Source: Scalesia atractyloides (Eukaryota > Streptophyta > Magnoliopsida > Asterales > Asteraceae). From it: DNA of 64,000 nucleotides. Position numbers and translations under genes: made by a program. Below, one piece after another: positions 34,643 to 46,006 of the stretch (position 1 is its first letter; each line of letters starts with the position of its first letter). Location: positions 9,867,663-9,931,662 of the forward strand of contig CAMTDV010000009.1 in assembly GCA_947069175.1 (NCBI GenBank), written 5' to 3'. The notes under the pieces are model-generated. The model had not been told where the DNA came from and did not search any database. It saw only the letters and a list, made by a program, of their open reading frames with translations.

Positions 34643-34833
34643 TGTAACATTTATGAAAAACGGGTTCAAAACCCACTTCGTTTAATAATCAAGCATTCGG
34701 TTAAAAGTTCGTTGCGTATTGATTGTGCCGACTATTTTTTTAACATCTCATAATTAATAAATATTATAGAAGTTAAAAACCATAATTAATAAATAATAAT
34801 AATAAGTAAAATAAACTCAAAATAATAAATAGA

Positions 34834-34896
34834 GTCGCCGGGTCTCGAACCCGGGTTCCCCGCGAACACACACACACATCACACTACTCCGCCACA
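34834..34896 (-). other. Reversed tRNA-like unit, solo LTR
   Basis: The minus strand reads GTGGCGGAGTAGTGTGATG at one end and GGGTTCGAGACCCGGCGAC at the other. It is shorter in the middle, with an (AC)n tract. Confidence 0.5.
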
Positions 34897-35480
34897 CACA
34901 TCCTTTGTGATATATGCTTAAACAAATATCACTTAAAGTAAAACAGGGAAAGTCAAAACCTGTAAATCAGCGCGCCCAGAACTCGCAATCGCCAGAAAAC
35001 CGAAACTCCGCAAATGTGGCTATTTTCCTTTGACTGAAACGCGTAAACTGATTTCGACATCAGTTATAACCGTTGCCTAACAATCAATTTTCGTCAAAAC
35101 CGTTTGAAATCATTGACCGCGAATCTTGACCCCAAATTCGAACCCAATCGGCCTGTCCCCCTTATAAATACCCACTCAAAACCTTGTAAACATTTCGCTC
35201 AGAACCGCACTCTCTTTCTGAAGTTTTAATTCTTCCAAAGCTCGTCGCCAGAGATCTTCGCATTCGCCGGAATCACTGATCAGAAAACCGCAATTGTTCT
35301 TCAGACGGTATAATTGTCTAAACCTTCTTGCTATCTCTTGATTAGTAATTTAATTGCTCAACGTATAATCGTAACTGTTAATTTAGTTCGTTCAGCCGGA
35401 ATCACTGTCGGAAATTTGAAATGATGAAAAAGATGAAGTTAAGATAGTGTTTTAATGTAAATAAAAACGGGTATTTAACC

Positions 35481-35952
35481 GGGTTAGACACACAGTCCAG
35501 CGGTGGACTGTGTGCAAATACAAAACACACGTCCCGGGTTCGAATCACACATGTTTCCGACTTTCTGAAATAAAACCAACACTTTTAAACCTATTCAGAT
35601 CAATTCACAGTATATATAAGAGGAATATAATCCAGTATTTAAGCAGATTAGACACACAGCCCAACTGGTTGGGCTGTGGGCACTCGAACCGAAGGTCCCG
35701 AGTTCGATTCCGGACTTCTGTAACCGGTTCGGCCATATTAAATCATTTTTAATAAAAACAAAATAAGGTTAAAGTTAGTTAGTATATATATAATTAAAAC
35801 AGAGAATATTTCGGGTTAGACATGTAACTCAGTTGGTAGAGCTGCGTGCACGTATACGAGAGGTCCCGAGTTCGAACCTCACTCGCCGCCTGGAATACAT
35901 GCTGTCTGGCCGGTCAGACCCGGTCAAACCTGACAAAGTCAACCCATTTTTT
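35481..35952 (+). other. Three tandem tRNA-like units, solo LTR
   Basis: Unit 1 (35481-35555): CAGTCCAGCGG, GGTTCGAATCA, only T4. Unit 2 (35646-35720): CAGCCCAACTGG, GAGTTCGATTCC, T5 at 35746. Unit 3 (35813-35890): TAACTCAGTTGG, GAGTTCGAACCTC, T6 at 35947. Spacing is 165 and 167 bp. Unit 2 has the hairpin arms CACAGCCC/GGGCTGTG in place of CACAGTCC/GGACTGTG, a paired change that keeps the stem. Confidence 0.68.
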
Positions 35953-36912
35953 ATTTATTTTTGTTTCTTTTTATTTATTTATTTAATTGAAAAATTATTT
36001 AAAAATACTTAAAAATAAGGTTTTTAAAGTTAAAAATTTGCATTAAACTCACAAAAATAAATCTAAAAATCTCATTAAATAGCACTAATTAAAAATAATA
36101 ATCTCAAATAAAAGTTATTTATTTAATCGAATCATGTCGTTATCATTTAGGTTAGTTTTCCCTCGTCGGTTGAATCATAATATTCGTGCGCATTCTTCGT
36201 CATCAAGAAACGCATCCACTGTGAGTGAATCTCTACCAATTCTCCGTTTTAATCATGTTTTGGGGTGTATCATGTGTCGTACTATTCTTTTATTTTATTT
36301 AAACACTTGTGCATACATCATATCCGTGATCAAATGTGTATCAATTGTTGTGTGAGTAATATGTAGATTAAATTTTATCATTTCAGTGCACGCATTTCAT
36401 TAGGCCCATTAGTTCCCCGTGGGATACGGGTTGAGCATCAGGAGCCTCATTAGATCGGCTCCGTTTGATTGAGCCTTGATCTCAAATACATCATCATTCA
36501 TGTCATATACTCATCCAAAGTGGTTTGTGATTGTTTACATATATATGTTTGCTCACATGTGATTAATGCAAGAATTTTCTTTAATAAATAAAACAAGAAA
36601 TTAGTTAAAATGTTTTATCAAGGTTCACTCGCCAACTTTTGTTGACCCAAAATCTCCCCCGTTTTTACACATGATACAGGTGATCCAGCCGAGACAGTAA
36701 ACGCTTAGGATGGCCTAGAAGAATAAACAAGCTTATGCTTTGGAATAAATTTATAGTTTCATTTTCCTTTGTAATTGTATGAATTTTGTTTTGGATAATT
36801 AAGTTTGTAATTTGAATTTAATAAATATGAAACATCTTAGTAAATATCATGAGCTTTGGTGATAACCCAATTATGCCCCGACTTTTATTCCGCTGCGGGT
36901 CGGGGTGTGACA

Positions 36913-37816
36913 GGAAACTCATCAAGTTCGACCGAACTTGGCTATAAATCCACCCAAATCATACAAGTTCGCCCGAACTTGGCTACTGCCCTACTCAAAC
37001 TTCACCGTTTTGGCTTTTCGGAAGACTGATGTACTTATGTTCGTCTACAGGCTGAACCGGCGTTCTCCGCAACTCTCCTCAGAATCTCTAAGCTAACTAA
37101 AACGCACCCACAGTGAGTATACTTGACCCATTTTCGCTTTAACGCACTTTTTGGGTGTTACATACGTTCCTATATCAAAATCACTTCACAAATCAAACTG
37201 TTTATCACACGCGAATAATCTGATTACATATGCTCAATACGTGATACTAGAAACATGTGACTAGGACTTATTTTCGTTAACTTGCCTCCTTAGCTAGTAT
37301 GGTACTATAGTGTGGCTTACACCCGACGGGGTCTAGTTAGGATGGACGCGCAAGCCTTCTCATGGTAGTTAGCATGAGAAATGAGCCTATGTTATGTTAA
37401 GTGTTTTGGTGTATCATGATATGTAATTAGATTGTTTCGCAAACGCTTTCTCGACTATGCTAGTATTATTCAAACTCATATGCCCACCTTTACTTAATTG
37501 TATTGACTTGTATTTTAACGTATGTAACAGGATGAGGATTTTGTAGCTTGGATGCTTGGATGTGGCTTGAGTAGTTTAGTTTTGTTTTATCTTGTTTAGT
37601 TTCAAGTGTAATAAATCTAGGGGAGATCGGATCAGATTTTATTGTTCAAGGGATTTTGTTAATGTAATGATTGTTTAAGGATATTATGAGTTTAATAGTA
37701 TGGGATGTTAAATGTTGATTTAATTTCTTTAAATAATTGTTATGGAATCTCTTGAGACAATCTGGTTCGCCTAGTGCCACTACCTGGATGATTCCGCCAT
37801 CGGTTGGGGTGTGACA
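36913..37816 (+). repeat. E1-family LTR, truncated, second part
   Basis: Resumes the LTR after the solo LTR and ends GGTTGGGGTGTGACA like E1. It has two further dyads at 36923 and 36965. The 25 bp that follow ('gttgtggtggtagtgaggtggtgga') are the complement type of the CCA-rich tract that flanks E1. Confidence 0.82.
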
Positions 37817-38030
37817 GTTGTGGTGGTAGTGAGGTGGTGGATGTAACATTTGTAAAAATCGGGTTTTCAAAACCCGCTCCGTTTTGTAATCGAATATCAA
37901 GTTATAAAAGTTACGTTGAATATTTATGATTATTTATATATAAAACGATACATAATTAATAAATAGACTAAACTATAAAAATTATATTTGATAAAAAGTT
38001 AAAATAAAATAAATAAAAAAATTATGTTGC

Positions 38031-38105
38031 TGCCGGGACTCGAACCCGGGTCAGCCAAGACACACTCCAACGCCTTAACACACACTCACATCACCACTCC
38101 GCCGC
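38031..38105 (-). other. Reversed tRNA-like unit, E3 5' LTR
   Basis: On the minus strand: GGCGGAGTGGTGATGTGAGT, then GTTAAGGCGTTGG, then GGGTTCGAGTCCCGGCAGC, followed by a T7 run (about 38013-38019 complement). The B-box GGTTCGAGTCC is perfect. Confidence 0.65.
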
Positions 38106-38933
38106 TTTGTGTTTTCTGTTATCTCTAGGAAACAAATGAGATTATAGACAGACTAGGTTAAACCGGTTCCGCCAACTAAGAAACGGAAAACGGCAAAGCA
38201 ATCGTCAAATCATTTGATTTCTCGCGTATACACGTTCATAACCGATGAACCGATGTCTTTAATCAATTCAGAATTGATTGAGCATCAAGTCTCATCATTA
38301 TCGGTCTTTATAACCGAAAAGCAATCAAATCCTGAATACTTCAATCCAAGATCACTCTCGCGACTTAGAAACGTCATAACCATACTCCATTTCATTTTCG
38401 TCACATTTTCAGACCATCAGACCGCTTAAATCAATTCGCCGGAATTTTCTGCAAATCCCGCTGGAAAACCGTATTCATCCTCAAACGGTAATTCTCTCAA
38501 TATTATTGCAGTTCAACAATTATTAGACTATTTCTAACTTAAACCTCTCAATTGAAATCGAATTCAACTAATTCCAGTTCGCCGGAACTCCCCTGAAAAT
38601 TTCTAATTCCGTCTGTGAAACGGTAAGGGTCTTCAAACACATCGTTAACGTTTGTTTGTCACTTCAATTCCACATTCGACTAATCAAAATAGTTAATTAT
38701 CTTGTTCAGTTGAAGAGCATAAAAACAGGAACCGACACATCGCCGAAAATCTGAAATAAACCGTTCATCGGTATGTTCACCTCTAATTACCGTCTCTGCC
38801 TTTTCATTTAAGCTTTAATAATGTCTGTAAATCGTAAACACAAGGAACGAATTAGTAAATCAGTTGACTGTAATTTGAATGAAGAAGACGAAGCTAACTA
38901 AGTTATAAGTATGTTTAAAACTAGTAAAATGAA

Positions 38934-39430
38934 CGGGTTAGACACACAGTCCAGCGGTGGACTGTGTGCAAAATACAAACGCACGTCCCGAGTTCGATTC
39001 CTGCTATACGCACTCCTCATATAATAAAATGCCTTTTTTTTTAAAAACTAAACCGGGATTAACTCAGTTAGTTGTTAAGTATAATAAAAACCGCGATAAT
39101 AACAAGGTTAGACACACAGTCCAGCGGTGGACTGTGTGCAACCATGAGCCAAACGTCGCGCGTTCGAAACCCGTCACTAGCACCGGTCCGTTGAATTAAA
39201 ATGTTTTTGAAATTAAAAAGAATTTCGGTTAAACTGAATAAGTGTATAAATATAATTAAAACAAGATTATTTCGGGTTAGACACGTAGCTCAGTTGGTAG
39301 AGCTGCGTGCACGCGTACGGGAGGTCTCGGGTTCGAGCCTCACCCAGCGCAAACCATGTTCCTGACCGAACCGGTCAACAAGTCAACAGGTCAACGGTCA
39401 ACGGTCAACGCAAAATAAACAATTTTTTTT
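38934..39430 (+). other. Three tandem tRNA-like units, E3 5' LTR
   Basis: Unit 1 (38934-39010): CAGTCCAGCGG, GAGTTCGATTCC, T9 at 39034. Unit 2 (39106-39185): CAGTCCAGCGG, GCGTTCGAAACC, T5 at 39204. Unit 3 (39273-39350): TAGCTCAGTTGG, GGTTCGAGCCTC, T8 at 39423. Between E3 and E2 the boxes are almost unchanged, whereas the linkers between units have diverged and carry indels. Confidence 0.72.
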
Positions 39431-40503
39431 ATATTTTTATTTATTTAATTTAATTTAAAAATTAATTAAAAATACTAAAAAATAACATTTTTAAAGATAG
39501 AAAATAGCCTTAAACTCACAAAAGTATATCTAAAAATTTCATTAAAATCCTTAATAAAATCCACTCATTTAATATATTTTTCCGTTATTATTTAGGTTAG
39601 TAATCCTCGTTGTTCCGCTCATCTAATTCGTGCGCATATCACCATCTCCAATCCAACGCACCCAATGTGAGTGAATCTTTACGAATTCCCCGTTTTAATC
39701 ACGTTTTGGGGTGTATCATGTGTCTTGTTATATATATTATACTTAAACCATTGTGCATGCATCATATCATGAACTAGTGTATTCAGTTTGTTTCTGTTGT
39801 GTAGTTATTGTTGGATGCAAGTTTATTATTTTCAGTACATGCAATTTCATAGGCCGCCGCTCCCCATTACATTATGAGCGTTGAGCATGTTCCCCATTTC
39901 ATTATGAGGTTGAACCTGGCGTGCCCACATACGATCGGCTCCGTTTGATTGAGCCTTGATCGCACAGACATTTTCATTTTCAGTACATGCAATACGATCG
40001 GCTCCGTTTGATTGAGCCTTGATCGCACAGTTTCATTTATTTATTTACAGTATGATGTTGGTATGTTCATGTATGCTGTCATATGTTATTGTATGTTATA
40101 GTGTGACTGCTATTTGCCATTGCTTGATTAGTTACATTTGCTCATCTATGATTATGCACAAATTTTCATTGATAAACTAACAATTAATTTATTAATAAAT
40201 GTTTATCTAATAAGGTTCACTCGCCAACTTATGTTGACCCAAAAACCCCATTTTACACATGATACAGGTGAACCAGCAGCAGCTAGGAACACATAAGACT
40301 TGGACTAGAAGAATAAAACGATTTAGAGTTGGGATTGTTATGTTTGGTTTATTTTCTTTGTATTGAATGAACATGTTTGGATTTTTTTGAAATGTAACAT
40401 TGACTTTATTAAATATGAAACATATTAGTAAATGTCATGAGCTTTGGTGATAACCCAATTATGCCCCGACTCTTATTCCGCTGCGGGTCGGGGTGTGAGA
40501 GAT

Positions 40504-40515
40504 TGGTATCAGAGC
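40504..40515 (+). other. E3 primer-binding site (tRNA-iMet)
   Basis: TGGTATCAGAGC, three bases after the LTR. Confidence 0.93.
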
Positions 40516-41305
40516 CATGACTATAGGGATATAGGATAGGTTATTAGACCCTTAGAGCCTATACTATAGTCGATTAGAAACTTATAAGATTTTTGTGTGT
40601 TACATGCCAAACTTCATGATGTTTATATGTTTTATGTTAAATGTTACATTTAATATTGTGCAAGCATGTTCATAAGTATGCATTATCATATAATGCCTAT
40701 CATGACTCGTATACTCATAACATATCACATCCATGAAAGCACACACCACATCATGATTGCTTTTACAATGATTTTCGTGTTTTCCAATCTCATCAAAGTG
40801 AGTTCTTATGACGGGCATGTAGTAACTGGAAGGGTACCAGTACCGGTAGTCGGAACGTCCTGTCTAGGCTGGCATTCGTATAAATCCAAAATAAAGGACC
40901 AGTTTGCCTACCTGGGGACTAACGATGAGAGTACGAAGTACCTATTAGGCCAAAGCATGCTATACCAAACGTCGTGGGAGCTAACCCCACTTTGAGTTGT
41001 CATTGTGTCTACACCTGGACACGTTCCGACCAAACATCGCATGAACATGTGGTTTGCATTCGGGGGATGCGAGTGTTAAATTGCCAATACTAATGTGAAT
41101 CCTACCAAGCCAATAGCCATGGGGGCCCACATGACTATGTAGGTGAAGGTATGGGGGACATTTGAGGCCCAACATGAGCGAACCCAAGACATCCTATAGA
41201 TGTAGTTGCATTATTGATATTTATGTTATTTTCATTTTCTTAAAGACACATGACACCTAAAAAGACACCATAAACTCACAATCTTCTCATTTTATGATCC
41301 TGTAG
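40516..41305 (+). other. E3 leader
   Basis: Non-coding. The central block 40795-41020 is strongly conserved with the E2 leader. Confidence 0.65.
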
Positions 41306-42469
41306 ATGTCGTCTAGACAGCAACGAAGGGGTAAAAGATCAGGAAGGTCTCAGGAACGTTTGGCCACTCAGATCGCGAAACAAATGGCCACGATACTGCC
41401 TGACATTGTGGTCCAAGTACAACAAGCCCTTGCTACAAATCCTACTAACCCTCCCCAACAACAGGACCAGAACATCGACAACCCTCCTACCAGCAAGTGC
41501 TCTTACAAACATTTTAAGTCCTGTGATCCTCCTAAATTTGAAGGGACCGAGGGTGTCACTGCTCTCCTACATTGGTTCGAGGAGATGGAAAACACCTTTC
41601 TAAACTGCGATTGTCCTGAGGATCGCAAGGTTCGATACGCCACCGGGAGACTATTTGGGGTAGCTCTCACTTGGTGGAATACTGAGAAAGGGAAGAGGGG
41701 AACTGAAGATGCGATGGCCTTAACTTGGGAGGAGTTAAGGGAAATCATGACTAGGCGTTTCTGTCCTAGAAGTGAAATTAAAAAGCTGGAGGACGAATTT
41801 CATTCTCTAAAGCAAAATGAGGGTGATCACACTACATATAACAAGAGGTTCTTGGAGTTGAACCAAATGGTTCCAAATTTGTTCACCCCAACCTATCGTC
41901 TGATCGAGCACTATATTCGAGGACTTCCCTCGAAAATCCAAGATTCAGTTCTCAGCGTTTCACCAGTAACACTTGAAGCTGCTATGGAGTTAGCAACTGA
42001 ACTGACCGAAAACCGAATTCGCAACGGGAAGTTCAAAGAAGAGAAGAAGAAAGCCCCTGTTGAGGAACAAACTTCAAACCACCCCATTCCTTCCTCTAAG
42101 TTTGCTAATAAGAGGAAGCGCAACACCAGAAATTTTGCAGTTACTCAAACCAACTCCCCTATTCCTGCTGCACCCATTACTCAAGTCACTCCTTCACCCG
42201 CACCATACAGAAGACCCTGCACAGGCCCGTTACCAAAATGTAACCGTTGCCAATATCACCATTCCCCTGATCATCCTTGTCAATATTGCACCGGCTGCGG
42301 TCGCGCGGGTCATAATGTTCAAACTTGCCGTATGCCTCAACGAACGAACCGCCACCAACCTTTAACACAAACCCACCAACAAATAATGGGCCAAGGCCAA
42401 CAACCCCTACTACCACCCACTCAACATTTAGCCCAAACATATTACCAGCCCAATTATCCTATGGGTTAA
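41306..42469 (+). CDS. gag: E3 gag (Ty3/gypsy capsid protein)
   Basis: 387 codons from MSSRQQRRGKRSG. A basic N-terminus is followed by the retrotransposon gag core (about residues 85-245: LLHWFEEMENTF, ALTWWNTEK, TRRFCPRSEIKKLEDEF, RGLPSKIQDSV) and a proline/glutamine-rich tail with Cys/His pairs (CNRCQYHH, CQYCTGCGRAGHNVQTC). It forms cytoplasmic particles that package element RNA. A TAA ends it six codons before the main zinc knuckle, in the same frame as pol. Related E1 and E2 reading frames lack a stop at that exact place, so this is probably a recent nonsense mutation, though programmed readthrough cannot be excluded. Confidence 0.85.
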   Translation: MSSRQQRRGKRSGRSQERLATQIAKQMATILPDIVVQVQQALATNPTNPPQQQDQNIDNPPTSKCSYKHFKSCDPPKFEGTEGVTALLHWFEEMENTFLNCDCPEDRKVRYATGRLFGVALTWWNTEKGKRGTEDAMALTWEELREIMTRRFCPRSEIKKLEDEFHSLKQNEGDHTTYNKRFLELNQMVPNLFTPTYRLIEHYIRGLPSKIQDSVLSVSPVTLEAAMELATELTENRIRNGKFKEEKKKAPVEEQTSNHPIPSSKFANKRKRNTRNFAVTQTNSPIPAAPITQVTPSPAPYRRPCTGPLPKCNRCQYHHSPDHPCQYCTGCGRAGHNVQTCRMPQRTNRHQPLTQTHQQIMGQGQQPLLPPTQHLAQTYYQPNYPMG

Positions 42470-42472
42470 CCA

Positions 42473-43915
42473 ATGCGGGCTTGCTACAATTGCGGCGACC
42501 CAAGCCATTTCCGAAACACTTGTCTAAGGTTGGTTAATATTATTCATGCTCAGGCCCAAGCCAACCCGGTGAATCAAGCAAATCAAGCTCCTCCAACTGC
42601 AAGAGGGAGAGCTTTCAATATCAACGCTAACCAGGCCAGAGCTGACGGCAATGTGGTCAACGGTACGTTCCTTATAAATGGTAGATACGCATCTATGTTA
42701 TTTGATACTGGTGCGGATAGAAGTTTTGTGTCCTTAGAATTTGAACCTATTTTAAACAAAAATCGGGATAAGCTCACGGAATCCATAACGGTAGAAGTTG
42801 CGGACGGGAAACCAGTTTCATTAGACTCTATTTTACGCAACTGTACACTCACCTTAAACGACCACGATTTCTCAGTCGACCTTATTCCTATTAAGCTGGG
42901 AAGTTTTGACATCATAATCGGTATGGATTGGCTCAGTCAACATCAGGCGGAAGTTGTATGTCGTGAAAAATTTATTCGTATTCCTCTTTCAAACGGTCAG
43001 ACTCTTCGAATCATTGGAGAAACCTCGTCGAAAGGGCTCAGCTTAATGTCTTGTCTTCAAGCTCAAAAATATCTTCGCAAGAATTATGTCACGTTTTTAG
43101 CCCATATCATCAAAAAGGGAACCACAGAGAAGAAACTTGAAGACAATCCTGTAGTAAAAGACTTCCCGCAAGTTTTTCCTGACGACATTTCAGGACTTCC
43201 TCCAGTTAGAGACGTCGAATTCCGTATTGATCTTATACCTGGTGCTACACCAGTTGCAAAGTCTCCATATAGGATAGCCCCCTCTGAAATGCAAGAGCTA
43301 GCCAGTCAATTGCAAGAGTTGACTGACAAGGGATTCATACGTCCTAGCTCGTCGCCTTGGGGTGCACCTGTCCTTTTTGTAAAGAAGAAAGATGGATCTT
43401 TTCGTATGTGCATCGACTACAGAGAGCTCAACAAGTTAACAATCAAGAATCGCTATCCTTTACCTCGCATTGATGATCTTCTTGACCAACTACAAGGTGC
43501 CAGCTGCTTTTCAAAAATCGATCTTCGATCTGGCTATCATCAACTTAGAGTGCATGAAGAAGACATCCCTAAGACTGCTTTTCGAACTCGTTATGGTCAC
43601 TATGAATTCATGGTTATGCCATTTGGATTAACCAACGCACCAGCTGTCTTCATGGACCTAATGAACAGAGTCTGCAAACCTTATCTTGATCGATTTGTTA
43701 TAGTCTTCATCGACGATATTCTTATTTATTCAAAATCTAAATCTGATCATGAGCGTCATCTTCGACTCGTTCTTGCACTTCTAGAAAAGGAAAAGCTTTA
43801 TGCCAAATTCTCCAAATGTGAATTCTGGTTAAAAGAGGTGCAATTCCTCGGGCATGTAGTCAATGACAAGGGAATACATGTTGACCCTTCAAAGATCAAA
43901 GCGGTTCAAGAATGA
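42473..43915 (+). pseudogene. pol: E3 pol part 1: zinc knuckle, protease, reverse transcriptase
   Basis: Same frame as gag, 480 codons. CCHC knuckle CYNCGDPSHFRNTC (residues 4-17). Aspartic protease DTGA (78-81) and IIGMDWL. RT from about residue 250, with DYRELNKLTIKNRYPLPRID, FGLTNAP and the catalytic FIDD (about 412-415). It ends at a TGA (43913-43915), a position where relatives such as E1 have a tryptophan codon; the frame then continues without shift. All RT catalytic residues seen are intact. Confidence 0.85.
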
Positions 43916-45172
43916 CAAGCTCCACGTACACCAACTGAAGTAAGGTCTTTTCTTGGACTAGCTGGCTATTATCGTCGGTTCATTTCAAACTTCTCTCGCA
44001 TTGCTGTACCACTCACGGCTTTAACTCATAAGGGAAAACCTTTCATATGGGGACCCAAGCAAGAAGAAGCTTTTCAAACTCTTAAACAGAAACTTTGTGA
44101 TGCACCAATCCTCACTCTTCCTGAAGGTTGTGATGATTTTGTAGTCTATTGCGACGCGTCAGGGCAAGGATTAGGCTGTGTTCTTATGCAAAGAGGAAAA
44201 GTCATAGCTTATGCTTCGAGACAACTCAAGACACATGAAAAGAACTACACCACTCATGACCTAGAACTTGGAGCCGTTGTATTCGCTCTTAAGATATGGA
44301 GACATTATCTCTATGGTACTAAGTGTGAAATATACACTGACCACAAAAGTCTTCAACATATCTTCAATCAAAAAGAGTTAAACATGAGGCAACGAAGATG
44401 GGTCGAACTTCTGAATGATTACGACTGTGAAATTAGATACCACCCTGGTAAAGCAAATGTGGTGGCTGATGCACTTAGTCGAAAGGGTTATGCGAACTCC
44501 ACTCATCTTCTATGTTCGCAAATTATAACCAACATTAAAGATCAAATTCGAGAAGCCCAACACGTTTCAATAACAGAAGAAGATGTACGAAAGGAGATGT
44601 CCTGTGGAGCCGAGCTAAAACTTGAAACTAAATCAGACGGTATTCTGTATTACCTAGATCGTATCTGGATTCCTAACCACAACAATCTTCGTGAAACTCT
44701 TATGAATGAAGCTCACAAAACGCGATATTCTATACACCCAGGAGCCGATAAGATGTATCAAGACCTACGATACACCTATTGGTGGCCTGGAATGAAGAAG
44801 GATATTGCCGTTTTTGTTTCCAAGTGCCTCACATGTTCCAAGGTGAAGGCTGAACACCAAAGACCCTCAGGACTTCTAGTCCAACCGGAAATACCTGTAT
44901 GGAAGTGGGAAAATATAACCATGGATTTCATTACCGGGTTACCTCGCACTTTTGGTGGGTATGACACTATATGGGTAATTATAGACCGACTTACAAAATC
45001 AGCTCACTTTATTCCTATCCGTGAAGATTTCAAGAACGAAAAGCTTGCACGTATTTATATCAACGAAATCGTAAGCCGACATGGGGTACCGTTAAGCATT
45101 ATTCTGATCGTGATGGTCGTTTCACCTCACGAACATGGCAAGCAGTACAATCTGCTATGGGCACGCGATTAG
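43916..45172 (+). pseudogene. pol: E3 pol part 2: RT connection, RNase H, integrase N-terminus
   Basis: Continues the same frame after the TGA. EVRSFLGLAGYYRRF, then RNase H with YCDASGQGLG, DLELGAVV, YTDHKSL and VVADALSRK (the four acidic residues). Integrase has the HHCC zinc domain (HPGADKMYQDL ... CLTCSKVK) and first catalytic Asp (MDFITGLP). A one-base deletion near 45104, just at the second catalytic Asp motif, shifts the frame, so the last ~20 codons to 45172 are out of frame. Confidence 0.85.
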
Positions 45173-45972
45173 ATCTCAGTACCGCCTATCATCCTCAAAC
45201 TGATGGACAGTCTGAGCGCGCCATTCAAACTCTTGAAGATATGCTTAGAGCATGTGTCATTGACTTCAAGGGAAACTGGGACGCCCACCTACCATTAGTT
45301 GAATTTTCGTACAACAGCTATCATTCGAGCATCGGCATGGCACCTTTTGAAGCCTTATATGGTCGTAAGTGCCGATCTCCTGTATGTTGGCACGAAATTG
45401 GGGAAGCACAAATTACTGGTCCAGAATTGATCCAAGAAACCACAGACAAGATCCATCAAATTCGAAACAATCTTCTAGCGGCTCAAAGTCGTCAAAAGAG
45501 TTACGCAGATAAACGACGGAAGCCCTTAGAGTTTAACATTGGTGATTATGTACTTTTAAAAGTATCACTGTGGAAGGGAGTAGTTCGTTTTGGTCAAAAG
45601 GGCAAGCTAGCACCACGTTACGTAGGACCATTCAAGATACTCAAAAGAGTAGGTCCTGTAGCATACAAGCTTGATCTACCAGAAGAACTCAACAGGATTC
45701 ATCCCACATTCCACGTGTCGAACTTGAAGAAGTGCCTCGCTGATGAGAACCTCCACATTCCGCTGGAAGATATTCAGATTGATGAATCTATGCATTTTAT
45801 TGAAAGACCAGTGGAGATCATGGACTACGGAGAGAAACGTCTTCGACGAAGTCACATTCCAATTGTTAGGGTACGCTGGGAGTCGAAACGGGGACCTGAG
45901 TTTACTTGGGAACGTGAAGACTCAATGCGTGAAAAATACCCGCATCTTTTTCCTACTACTTCAACTACTTAA
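45105..45972 (+). pseudogene. pol: E3 pol part 3: integrase C-terminus and chromodomain
   Basis: Reads in the frame shifted by the deletion. It contains the catalytic-Glu motif HPQTDGQSERAIQTLED, GRKCRSPVCW, a GPFKILKRVGPVAYKL integrase tail and, at the end, a diverged chromodomain (IPIVRVRWESKRGPEFTWER). Chromodomains of chromoviruses direct integration to particular chromatin. This one lacks some of the aromatic-cage positions of canonical HP1-type domains, as is usual in the Tekay/Del-like group (inference). Confidence 0.83.
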
Positions 45973-45991
45973 ATTTCGGGACGAAATTCCT

Positions 45992-46006
45992 AAAAGTAGG
46001 GGATAC
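45992..46006 (+). other. E3 polypurine tract
   Basis: AAAAGTAGGGGATAC before the 3' LTR. Confidence 0.9.

Larger units (their letters stand above)
34643..36912 (+). repeat. Solo LTR of the E2/E3 family inserted in the E1-family LTR
   Basis: 2270 bp from TGTAACATTTATG to GGGTCGGGGTGTGACA with no internal region. Flanks AGAAA/GGAAA give a 4-of-5 match as target duplication. TATA box TTATAAATA at 35162-35170. It is more diverged than E2 and E3, so an older insertion, probably reduced by LTR-LTR recombination. Confidence 0.85.
37842..40500 (+). repeat. E3 5' LTR
   Basis: 2659 bp, TGTAACATTTG ... GTGTGAGA (the expected terminal TGACA is changed). A 55-bp unit 'cgatcggctccgtttgattgagccttgatcgcacag' type is duplicated at 39930-40030. 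Confidence 0.9.

Noticed and set aside
38214..38429. 71-residue frame found identically placed in both E3 LTRs
   Set aside because: Duplicated because the LTRs are duplicates. It is not found in the E2 or solo LTRs, so there is no sign of coding conservation.
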